Source: Branchinecta lynchi
Lineage: Eukaryota; Arthropoda; Branchiopoda; Anostraca; Branchinectidae
Length of the DNA: 64,000 bases
NCBI GenBank assembly: GCA_023053575.1
Contig: JAKZAP010000021.1
Coordinates: 15,686,212-15,750,211, forward strand
Direction: 5' to 3'
Below are positions 26,701 to 38,700 of this stretch, one piece after another; position 1 is the first letter of the stretch, and every line of letters begins with the position of its first letter. The translations under genes were made by a program, and so were the position numbers. The notes beneath the pieces are model-generated. The model was not told the origin of the DNA and ran no database searches. It saw nothing but the letters and a program-made list of their open reading frames with translations.

Positions 26701-29700
26701 AGTGCAACAAAGCCCTCGCGTTGAGCACTGTTCGTTCGTTCTTACCTCCATCTGGTGCTCTTGCTTGACTTCTACTTTGGTATGAGGCAGACCGACGGCT
26801 GGGTTAACGGCAGGTTGCTTAGCAGCTCCCTGCAGGAGACTAGGGTGGAGGTAACTGTCGCCGTCGTCACTGTCACTCTCAGACGGCTCAGATTCTTCCT
26901 TGGCTAAAGAGACAAATGGGTGTAAATGATTCTTCTTACCAAACAAGACAAAAGGTTTCGACGGGATCCCTAAAATCTAATATTTGATCCAGACAACTGG
27001 GTCTTGTCTTCACCAGACCCAGTCTTCGCCAGGCTAATCATTAGAGAAAACGGAGTTCAGATATACCTCTATAAGCCATATCTATTTTGACGATCCTGAC
27101 CGAAACTTCTTGCTTTACTTCTGCCAAATTTCTGGTTTTGGCCGAATTCCGAGCGAACACTTGTCCAGCAAAAAAAGAAAATTCAGAATCGAATTCAGCG
27201 TACGGTATCTCCTTATCCCTATAAAGAACACCTAATCAATTTCAAATAAAACTTTTAGCTTCTAAAACAAGAGCTACGAGCTCATATGGCACTTGTACGA
27301 GTAGGCTGTACAAGAAAGTAGATGAGAACCTCACAAAATACACCCGCCATCCAAAAATGCGGTTCGGAAATAGAAATAGGATATTTAGTTTCACTCATTT
27401 CTGAGCAGTTCCGGCATCGTCTCGATTGTCTGCAGCAAATGCACATGACTGTTCAAACTTTCATCCCAATAAATCCATTTGTTTGATCCCTAGACGTGCT
27501 ACACGATTTCCGGTACTCACTCTATCTCCACCTACCGTGGTCGAATAAGTTCCATCCCGATCGCTGCACTCTAAGCGTTTGTCAAGATTTCTGGTTCCCT
27601 CCACCAGCTCCCCCCCCCCCCCCCCAGTGACATCGGATCCGGTCCGGATTTAAAGTGGGACGTCTGAGACACGAGGTCATGCTAAATATCAACTTTCATC
27701 AAGATCCGACCAACCGTTCGCAAGTTAAAAATACCTCAATTTTGGCTTCCCCGTCCCTCCACCCCCCCCCCCAGATGGTCGGATCGGGGAAGTGACTATT
27801 TCCTATTTAATCTGGTCGGGTCCTTCGCATGCTTGCCAATTTTCATTGTCCTAGCACATCAGGAATCATCGAACTCGCGGGATCACTAGAAATTAGGACC
27901 CCCCCCCCCCAACTCCCCCAAAGTGAGCGGATCCGTTCCGGTTATGTCAGTCAGGTATCTAGGACTTGTGCTTGTTCTTTCTGCCAAGTTTCATCCGGAT
28001 CTCTCCACTCTGAGCGTTTTTCAAGATTTCCGGTTTCCCCTTCCAACTCCCCCCAATGTCACCGGCGTCTGAGACATGAGGTCCTTCCATATATCAAGTT
28101 TCGGTAAGATCCGACGACCCGTTCGTAAGCTGAAAATATTTAATTTTTCCAAATTTTTCCGGATTCCCCGTCCCTCCACTCCCCTCAAGACCCACCCCCA
28201 AGATTCATCGGATCCGGTCCGGACTCGAAATGAGACATCTGAGACACGAGATCTTTCCAGATATCAAGTTTCATTAAGATCCGATCACCCGTTCGAAAGT
28301 GATGAATGTCCCTATTTTCCGGATTCCGCCCCCTCCCCCACGATGGTCGGATCGGGCAAGTGACTATTTCCAACTTAGTCTGGTCGGGTCCCTGATATGC
28401 CTGCGAAGTTTCATCGTCCTAGCTTGCGTGGAAGTGCCCAAACTATTATTTATGTTTCTTGACTATGTCCAGGTTAATCAGGTCGTCAATCTTTTAACAA
28501 TATATACTCCCGCATACGCTCCCTAATACATCCAACATTCCTGACAAGTTCCATTATCCTAACGATGTAATTTGTTTAGATTATCCACTTTGTTCGTACT
28601 CCCGCATTCGCTCTCTCATACATGGACTCGTGGCTCAGTTGGTAGAGCGTTGGTCTTATAACTCCGAGGTTCCTGGTTCGCTCCCGCACTCGCGCAGCGC
28701 TTTTATTTGCTACTTTTCGCTCCACTTTTGCTTTATAGTTTCCGGACTCCCGGATCCGGGGAAAGTCGGATTGAAGAAATGATTAATTTTAAGTTGAGCT
28801 GGTCCGGTCCCTGATATGCCTGCCAAGTTTCATCGTCCTAGCTTATCTGGAAGTGCCCGAACTAGCAAAACCGGGACCGACAGACCGACTGACGGACAGA
28901 AATTACAATCGCTATATGGCACTTGAGTAAGCTCAAGTGCCATAAAAAAAACAGTTTATTCCGGATGAATTATATGTCCGGTTAAAAAATGATTGTCATA
29001 CGCAGACTCATCATCTCTCCTTACCCCTAAATCTGTCATCTAATCAACTCCAAATAAAACTTATTACTTTTAACAAGTTTTCCGGTTTTGGCCGGATTCC
29101 GGGCGAACTTTGTAAGCAAGTAAGTAAGTAATTTTATTACCCAAAAATTCACAAGGAATTAGGAACGGAGTATGAAAATGAAAAAGAAAAGAGAAATCAC
29201 ACTATGGAACATCATCAACAGTATTTACACACTATGTACACAAAACTACTGGCAGAGGATGGCTAGCCACGGGTTCGCTCCTCCCTTAGCCTTTTCCAGA
29301 AAATTCTCAACGACACGGTTAACACAAACTGTTGGATCGGATACACCGTACGTACGCATGATATAGGAGTTCCTCGTCCACGGGGGAAGTCTCAGAAGGA
29401 ACTTCACGAATCGAAAAAACAGAACTCTTACTTTTGCACACTGGGCGGACGACAAGTATTTCCAAAAAGGTGCTATATACAGTACATGTGGAAGAGCAAT
29501 GGCATTATACAGCGACGCGAGGTATCTACGGCAGAACCGATGTCTGTTACCAATAATTGACCCGTACGCAATCCGGATTTTCGCCTCTACGTGTCGTACA
29601 AGCAGCGTTGCGGTGGAGTGGAGGCTTCGACCGATTGGTAAACCAAGGTAAGTAATACTCTCAGATGGTTTCACAACTGAATCGCCTAAAGAAATTTCTT

Positions 29701-32700
29701 CTTCGCAATACTCCGCGTTGAAAAACAATACAGCCGATTTTGACACATTAAACGATAAACCTACATTATTGTATTCCCTATTCAACACGTCAAAATTCTT
29801 CGATAGTCGATCGGCAGACCTGTTCAAATTAAGCAGGTCGTCAGCATACGTCATCAACGAAACATCAATCCCTTTTGAAACACAAGACGTAGCTACCTGG
29901 GCTTGTGCTGGCAAAACACTATTGTTATACAAACTCGGAGACACAACTGAGCCTTGCCTTACCCCTTTAAGAACCGGTACAACCGAGGGGTTGCTCTCTC
30001 TCCGCCACCGGTGTACACCTCGACACGGCACCGCAACACCGCAACACGGCACCGGCACGGCACCGCGGCACCGGCACGGCACCGCACGGCACCGGCGCGC
30101 CTCTAGCACGATACGCCGGCCACGGACAAATTTTCTGCAGATTACTCTTCGCCATCTGGTATCTGGTATCTGGCGCCCAATAACGAAGGTACTTGAATGA
30201 AAGAATTATTGAAAACATGCAACCGAAGAAGAAGCTGAACTAGATATGTTGACCAAATGCGCAAAGTGGTCAACCATGGTTTGGTACTGGTGCTTGGCGA
30301 TACTTGGATTTTTCGATATATCGATATTTTCACTTTCGATATTAGATAATCGATATATCGATATTTCCGCTTTCGATATTCAACAATCGATATATCGATA
30401 TTTTCACTTTCGATATTCGATAATCGATATATCGATATTGATATTTGCTTACCATGCTTCGTTTCGCCAAAATCTAAGAACCAAATTTTCATTAAATAGC
30501 ATCTTGGATCATTTCAAACTCAGAATAAATGAGAAATGAATTAGGGAAAACATATTGTCCAATTTCGGATATATAAGTGTAGGTTAGTTCGGATTATTTA
30601 CAATAATTACGATGAACAAATATCGTTTTCGATAGCGATATTTACGTTTCGATATCGATATTTGGTGCGATATATCAATCGATCGATATCCGATATATCG
30701 CATACTGGATCATATCGAACTCCGGATAAATAAGAAAGGAATTGCGGAATACACATTGCTCCAATTTCGTATATATTAGTGTGGGTTATGTTGGATTAAT
30801 TGCAATCTTTACGAATGAACAAATATCGTCATCGATATCGATATTTACTTTCGATATCGATATTTTGTCCGATACATGGATATATCGTTATCGGTATCGA
30901 ATATCGCCCAAAACTTGAGTCAGCTTCAGTATATTTTGCTTCTGGTGAAGGTAATTCAGTGGCGACCAATCTTTTTTTCATATTTGTAGAGTGTGCTAAG
31001 AATGATACTTGGCAGGCATATTTAACTTGGAAAAAGTCAATTCCCCATCAGACACTCTGGGAGTGCAATAGAGGTATGCTTACTTGAACGTTCGTGCTTC
31101 GAACTTTGCCATTTTCATGCACTTGCTGTGGCTAAATATATGTACCAGTTAGCCTAAGTAGGTAGTCAAGGAAGGAAAAGATTGGTTCATAAATTCTTTT
31201 ATAGAGCCAACCACATTCCTTAAAGTACTCATCATAACCACAAAGTACAGAAAATACTTTGGAGCAAAACATATATTTTCATGATCCCCATGAGCCCATG
31301 ATTATTTGTGAAACAAGGGTTTTGCTTCAAAATGAATTTCCAGCTCCCTTAAAGGACCCCTCGCACTAATCACTCTTCAACTTACAGTATTTTAAAGTAT
31401 TTGAATACTTTAACTATGCTGTGCTTTCAATAAATAACTAACTGTTTTGGCTGTTTTAAGCCTTTTCCGAGACCCGTTGACTTCTAGCGAAACAAGGAAA
31501 CAATTTGCATAACCGATTTTCCTGATGGAAAAAATTCTCGCAGACAACCGTCGCGCAACCGTCTCGAACCGTCGACAGCGTGATACACATCGAAGGTAGC
31601 AAAACACGGCAAGTGAGAAAATCAGCGAGGTTTTGTTAGAGGGGTTAGAATGTACCGCACGAAACGTGGGTCTCCAGGTTTAGAAATATATGTAATGATT
31701 ACGGAAGTAGGTTGCATTAGTATTATAGGTTGTATTAGTTTGAGCAAAATATACAACTACGTGATCCCCATGAGCCCATAGTCACTTTTGCCTAAAGGGT
31801 TTTGCTTTCACATGAATTTCTAGTGCCCTTAAAGTGCAAAAATAAAATACTTTTCACCAGATCATTCTCTTGATTTCCAAGGGCCCACAATCATTCTTAT
31901 TTCAAGGGTATGGCTTATAATTAAACACAAGAAACCCAAGAATTTACAAATTCCTAAATTTCATCCTCTGACCCAGCCTTGCAAGTACCATATGAGCTGC
32001 TAGCTCTTGTATTCAACACACATTGCCGACTTCATTCTCCGCCAATATCTGATGAAATTTGTTTACATGTACATCAGAAATCGTGCTTTATCACAATACT
32101 GTAATTTGAAGTAAAAAAAACCGCGGCACCGGCTTGGCACCGGCACGGCACCGGCACGGCACCGCGGCACCGGCACGGCACCGGCACGGCACCGGCTCGG
32201 CACCGCGGCACGCGCCACTTGGTGTACATCGTTTTTGGGAGTGAGCAACCCCTCGGGTACAACAACGGATTCGGCCGGACTTGAAGGTATTTTGATTTGC
32301 GCTTTAAGGTTATTGTACATGTAATATAAAACTCTAACAATACACAAGTTTAGCCCTTGTTTGTACGCTTCTAGAAGGATCTGTGCATGCACTGACGAGT
32401 CAAAAGCCCGGCTTACATCAAAAGAACCAATAACTAGTGGGTCACCCGTTGCCTCAGAATCAGACAAATAGCTGCAAGGGCGAAAAGAGCGTCAGCGCAA
32501 CCAAGACCTACTGTAAAATCAAACTGGTGGTTTGGCATTTGGCAACAGTGTCTAACATTCGACAATATAAGCATTTCAAGAAGCTTGCATAAAACTGGCG
32601 ACACGGTAATTGGGCGATACGAGGAGCAAATGTTAGCTGGCTTCCCTTTTTCAGGATGGGCGTAAGCTGTCCTGTACAGAAAATGTCGGGTACAATACCG

Positions 32701-35700
32701 ACGACGAATATGATCTGGTACAATAATGTTAACATTTCATACAAAAGACGAGTACCTTCCATAAGGTGAAGTGCACACAAACCGTCAACTCCGCGCGATT
32801 TTTTCTTTTTCAGCTTAAATACATTTGCAGTTACATCCGAAACAGATACGGTGAAGTCCGGAAAGCTCGAATTTGATAGCAGAGATTCAAGTTGCTCGGT
32901 ATAAGGTGTAGGTACACTGGGATCAGGGGCACTAAATTCCCTCGTAAAGTAGGCTCGCCAGTCGCTGGGATCACAAGGCATGGACTTAGGCGTGTTTTGG
33001 CGATCTTTCCATAAACGACTTGGATCGTTGATTATTTTCTCCGTATATTCATTTTTCACATTTGTGCGATGTTGCTTGAGGGCTTTCTCAAATTTACGTT
33101 TTGTGTGTACACGGAGACAATTCAAAACACCGGATTTAGGGCGATCGCTTTCCCTCCACACAGAGAACCAAAACTTAGCATCCTGAAATGCTTTACTAGC
33201 TCTTGATTCTCTGATTGTTCGGGTAGATAATGCTTTTCACATAAGTGTTCACCATGTCTACTAACTTCAAATCAAAGTTTTACTTTTAACCAGCTTTCCG
33301 GTTTTTGCCGGATCCCACAAACTACTTGTCGAGCGAGAAAATGGTTTTCACCATCGTGTTCATCATGTCTTCTTACCCCTAAACTGAACATTTAATCAAC
33401 TTCAAATGAAACTTTTACTTTTAACCAGCTTTCCGGTTTTTGCCGGATTCCGGGCGAACTACTTGTCGGACGAAAAAATGTGTGCAATATTCGTGTTTAG
33501 CATGTCTTCTTACCCCATAATCGACTAGAACTGTTTTAAATTATTTTGTTTGCCCCTTAATTTGAACCCCCTCCCCCACCCCTAAATCTAGGTCTACAGA
33601 GCCGATTTACGAACTTGATCTTACCATTGACCCAAAGAGTCCTCACACCAAGTTTCATCAAAATATTTCATTCCCTTCGAGAGTTATCGTGCTAATAGAC
33701 GGACAACTTTTACGATGTCGTAGGTATACCTCCACTTTTGGGATCCCAAAACGCAAAACTCCTACGAATTTGCCATCCCACTAGAAAGTCAGCGGTTGAC
33801 CACTGTTATTTCGGTACGTTTTTAATGAATTGTCTAGATGGAATTGTACGTTACTTGCGAAAGGAAAGAGAAAGAACGGAGTTGTGTTTTGTCCAACAAA
33901 TATATAGATGTTGGTTGAGACTACCACCTACCTTTGGGTGGTTCTTCTTCTGGTGGTGGTTCATAACCTCCCCCTTCCACCATTTTGATCACGTGCCTGT
34001 AGAAAGGTTCGAGACTATGGTCGAAGTTCAGAAAGCCGAACTGGGGATTCCGTGATTGTTTAGCTTTCAGCACTATTTCCATCTGGCGGCCTTGTTTGGC
34101 AATAAAAACGGCGGTTCGCTGAATAATGGCGTTCAGCTTTTTGGTCGGAGGCTGAAAAGATAATAAAACTTCAACCCATATATAACAAATAAACAATAAA
34201 TAAATAAATGAAGTTTTAATCCGTAACATCTTTAAAGACATAACAATAACTTTGGATATGTCAATACAAATAAAGACACTTCAAGCACTATCAATCAACT
34301 CGACGGGCAGTCCCGTATCCAGGAATTAATTTCGGGGGGGGGGGGGCCTGCGGGTCGGACAAAAAAGTACAAAAAAGACATAGATCAGAAGGAAAAGAAT
34401 ATAAAAATTGTTATTTTTGTATGTGTCGGGGGGGGGGGGGGCAACCCCCCCCCCCCACTGGATACGGCCTTGTCGACGGATCAATATGAATATACCGCAA
34501 TATTAATAAACCGCAAATGCTTGCTTTTTCGACAGCCTATAGACCGGGCACTAATTCTCTTTTAAACTGAAAAGTTACGGCAGCCCAGCTATGCACTGCG
34601 CAGGGGTACGGCAGCCTCACTATCTTAAGGATATGAGTATTAGAAAATGTTTCTCTACAAAGATCCAAATTTTTTTCCAATCAGCTTCAAACAAAAACGA
34701 ACCCTTTCTCTTCTCATATGAGAGTCGAGACCCAATTCTTTCCGCACCGTTTTTTCCGTTCACCTGCTTCGAAGATTTCTGCGAAAAATGAGGGAAAGGG
34801 GTCTCAAAAGTGTGTTCCAAGCTCCTATCGATAATTAACCAAAAGCTATTTGGTTACCATCATCATATTCCAAGTTGAGTGCTAATCAAATTTAATGGTG
34901 TGGCAAGTACTAATATTACTAATAGTATAATGCAATGCAAGAAATGGTCCATTCGTTATCCGAAATTATTTATTCGACGGTATTTTATTTCGGCACCATG
35001 GCAAGGAACCCCTTCAGACAGTAGCCAGTAGTTTGCAGCTGTTGACATGTGTACTGGTAGTAACTATTACTAGATAGCTGCACTGTCAGAAGTTTCATAG
35101 CATACAACACAAGGATGCGCGGTTTCAACAGACAACATGCAACAGACAAAACTTGGGATATTATCCGTTGTCACGACAAACGTTATGCATGAAATGTTAT
35201 GCACAATATAGCGGTAGAGATTGACAGGACGAGCTGAAAAAAAACGCAAAAAAGCCCCAGCTAGCTGACTTTTATTTTTGTCGCCGTCATACCAGAAAAT
35301 TCAGCAGATACTTTTTGGCAACATTTCATACATGACAACAGACAACGAAGTTTTGTCTCTTGCGTGTTGTCTGTTGAAATCGCGCATCCTTGTGTTGTCT
35401 GTTATGAAACTTCGGACAGTGTGGAATTATCGACGATCTGTTTTAAACGCCATGCTTGACTGTTATTTGTTATATTTTTATTTTTAAAGCTATTTCTCAT
35501 TTGTCTAATCCCTTAATTTTAATAATATTCTAGTCTCTTACCCTCGCCGAAAGAGCTCACCAGCCAGACATCAGAGGGATTCAAAAAGGTTTATAATTTA
35601 ATCAACATCACCGTCATCAACTATAATCTATTCGCGAAGAACAATTCAAGGTAATTTACGGTCAAATCAGGTTGAACTTACAACTACCATCCCTGGCGGT

Positions 35701-38700
35701 ACATCCAGCTCCGGTGGTGGTACATATGTATCGTCCAGGTATATCTTCCCCTCTTCCAATGGTACATTTGGCTCATCTGTCTCTCTTGTTTGTGATCCAC
35801 TTGGGTCGTCATAAGAGAATCCAACCATAGCATAACCAGGATCTTTGCTCAATTCTTGCTGTAACCGCTTCAACTCTTCCTCTATAGAACAATTAAGGTT
35901 ACAATCAATCACATCAAATCAGTTTAATTCTCCACAATGGCATATAGCTAGCCTCGGATTTTTAACATTACAACGGATTACAATCATAATACAATACATT
36001 CAAAGATTTGTGGAATTAAAATGCTTAATAAAATAAGGGACAAATGAATCCAGGTACCTCTCGGATGATTTTGTTGGCGGGGGCTTAAGTTTTTGAAGAC
36101 CCAAGGACTTTGTCTCCCCCCTTGTACCGGGTCGCACACGCTTCCCAATTTCGAACTCCGGTAAAATATCCCAATGTTTTTCTGAGCAGAGGCATTCCAA
36201 ACCAAAATCCATGGTCAGCTTATGCCTTCGCTCCTTCAAGGTCGTCAGGGATAGTCCTTAGGCCTTCTTCGTAAGACGTATAGCAATTCCCAAGGATAAT
36301 TCGAATAGCCCTTTTCTGGATCACTTCCAACTTATCAGATTGAGATGCTGATGGTCTGGGATGCCAAACTGGACATGCATATTCTGCATTAGGTCTGATA
36401 TAAGTACAATGAATAAATACAATTTTGCGTTCACAATATTTCTTAGCACACAAAAACTCTGGACCTACAAACAAAAAAAAAATCACTGTATACAGTTTCT
36501 AGTAGTGAAGGCATACACGCAATCAGGGTCAACTCAAAACTAACACTTGGAAATGCTAGTTAAGTTTTTTTTACTTACCATGGTATCTGGTATACCACAG
36601 TCTAACACCGTTTTGTGATATCTTTGTGATACCGTGATATCTGATACCAGGGTAAAAAGCCGCGTCGTAAAAAATTGCCCTTTCTGAGTATCTGGCCCAG
36701 TGGCAAAACTAGCCCATATTCGTGGGGGGGGGGGGGGGGGAGGGCAAGCCCAGATTTTAATGGCAGGACTTGAGAATTTACCGAAAAAAACACACCGTTG
36801 CCGCTTCGCGAAAAATACTGCCGATTTCCCTACACAAAATTACTGATCGCACGAAAAACACTGCTGGTTTACCGACAAGAAGTTTCCTGATTTATCATCA
36901 GAGCTTTTTCGGTACCAGAAACAGAATTTTAAAAAAGAACACTGTAGGTACTTCGAACCGACAAACATCGCCAATTTACCGACAAGAATTTTCGGGGCGG
37001 GGGGGGGGGGGCTATTTTCGCCACTGACCTGCCCAGTTACCTTGGGTGTCGGAAAAAGTCATCTCGCTTTCTTAATCAGCAACACAAGAGACGGGAAAGA
37101 AGTTTGGCAGATTTGTTGCTGTTACACCAAATATTGAACTTGAGACCTGTCATAGACGAACTTAACTCATGGGAAATTTGGGCCCACCACCCCACGAACG
37201 GGAGGTTGGTATGTGGAGAGGGGGGGGAGGTCAGGACCCATCAAAATGCGTACTAGAGCTTCGAGTTTCATTCCAGTCACGGGCCAGTTTCTCTGTCCAC
37301 AGGACAGTTTCTCTGTCCTTACCATGGTACAATGCTTCTTCGTCCTCATCCTTGTAGAGCGCCATATATCTTTCTTCGTCGCAGAGTTCTTCAATCCTCT
37401 TTTCTTCTGCTGAAAGGCTGTCAAATCTGGCAAAGCCACCTGGCGGCGGGACATAGCGTCGGACGTCATGAAGGGCTCCACGACAATCATACCTACAAAA
37501 ATGAAGTCATAGTTAGAGCTTGCAGCTTAATGAATGGAGAACCACTCAACATCAGCCCCATGCAATCTTCACAACACACAACCTTTAAATGTGTGTCAGA
37601 ACCCTTGTCACATGAGGGTTCGTAAGATGGCAAGCAAAGCCACAATCCACTTGTTTTTCCACACCCATGGAAAGGTGTCCTGCTTTTGGCTGCTATTGAC
37701 ACTTCAAAACTGTTTACAACTTACAGAAAGTGCTTTCTGGAAGCTGCAGAAAGTCTCACGGAGAGTACAATGTTTTAAACATAAAAAAAAATAAAACGAA
37801 GAAGTATGGTAGATTTCAACACATAACTTTCTTGTAACTGGACAACCTGCAGGATTAACTGCAGTGGGTACATTTGAAGGGGGGGGGGTACAACTGCAGA
37901 GGGTACATTTATCACCTCCACAATGTAAAACTGGCTACTAATAAGCCTGGTCAAGATTGCCAGCTTTGAAGATGACAAGCTAAGTGCTCAAAGAGCCACT
38001 TATGCAGGTTTTAGGTTCTGTAAGAAATTTAAGGCTTACCTTTATTCACCCATCTTCCTTTCATGTTTTGTGCTAGAAGGCAAGGAGTTAGTAGGGAAAC
38101 ATCTCAAACCTTGGGAAGAACTTTATCAGAAATTCAGAATAGTCAGAAAAATAGACAAAACTGGGATACCAGAAGAGAGTGTAGCCTTTTCCTTATTTTC
38201 CAGCAAAAAGTTTACTTTTTTATGGTAAGTCAGTTCAGACTAAAAAACTTATGTGACTGACTGATTTAAGAACAGGAGCACAAGAGTAGGCCTAACAGGT
38301 GAAAATTTCTAAATAATCATCTGAGAGGAAAACCTTCTGATTTTCCAACGCCATTTATAAAATCACACCTTATACATCAAATATCTTACATTGCTCTGTA
38401 GGACACATACCACCAGCTTGGGCCATGCCTATATCCTCTCTGGCTACCCAACCAAATTTCCAGCCCTACCCCTATAGGCCCAGATTAACACTTCTAGAGT
38501 AATCAGGATTGTAATAACGTGATGATAAAGCACAGGTAGAAATGATATATTTATTTATTTAATTTATTTATTTCCTTCTGAGCTGAGGAGTACAAAATAA
38601 TGTATAAAGCAGAACTACGCCTAAACCATTTGGTCCATTCAATGACACATAAATACTATAAAAAATACACAAGATTTGCACAACTAACTTACAATTATCT

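Larger units (their letters stand above)
26938..29112 (+). mobile_element. Pearl-like family A copy split by a family B copy
   Basis: The left segment 26938-27270 matches 3897-4270 (ccaaacaagac, gggatccc, gatccagacaactgggtctt). Family A core units resume at about 28947 (gaattatatgtccggttaaa) and run to about 29112, where LINE sequence begins. The (ACGG)n tail is missing. Confidence 0.75.
29984..32255. mobile_element. 2.27-kb hAT-like element with GC-rich minisatellites at both ends
   Basis: Ends CGAGGGGTTGCTCTCTCTCC (left) and, on the complementary strand, CGAGGGGTTGCTCACTCCC (right). Subterminal GTGTACAC lies near both ends. Perfect 8-bp duplication GGTACAAC at 29976-29983 and 32256-32263. 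Both ends carry ggcaccggcacggcacc-type arrays (30015-30105, 32131-32220). The interior holds TATCGATA-rich arrays, a MITE H copy and flanking about 90-bp repeats. No transposase was recognised, so it is non-autonomous as far as seen. Confidence 0.87.
29113..33190 (-). pseudogene. LINE (non-LTR retrotransposon) split by a 2.27-kb hAT-like element
   Basis: Minus strand. Upstream half 33161-32264: linker and early reverse transcriptase ([51 protein letters not shown]) with frameshifts. Downstream half 29975-29246: [17 protein letters not shown], intact catalytic box TYADDLLNL at about 29837, [22 protein letters not shown], stop. A GTAA-rich tail (29113-29140) forms the 3' end. The two halves join in frame at the 8-bp target site once the insert is removed. 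Frameshifts in the upstream half make it non-functional. Confidence 0.88.

Noticed and set aside
29718..30200. 160-codon plus-strand frame
   Set aside because: Antisense shadow of the LINE reverse transcriptase plus the GC-rich array.
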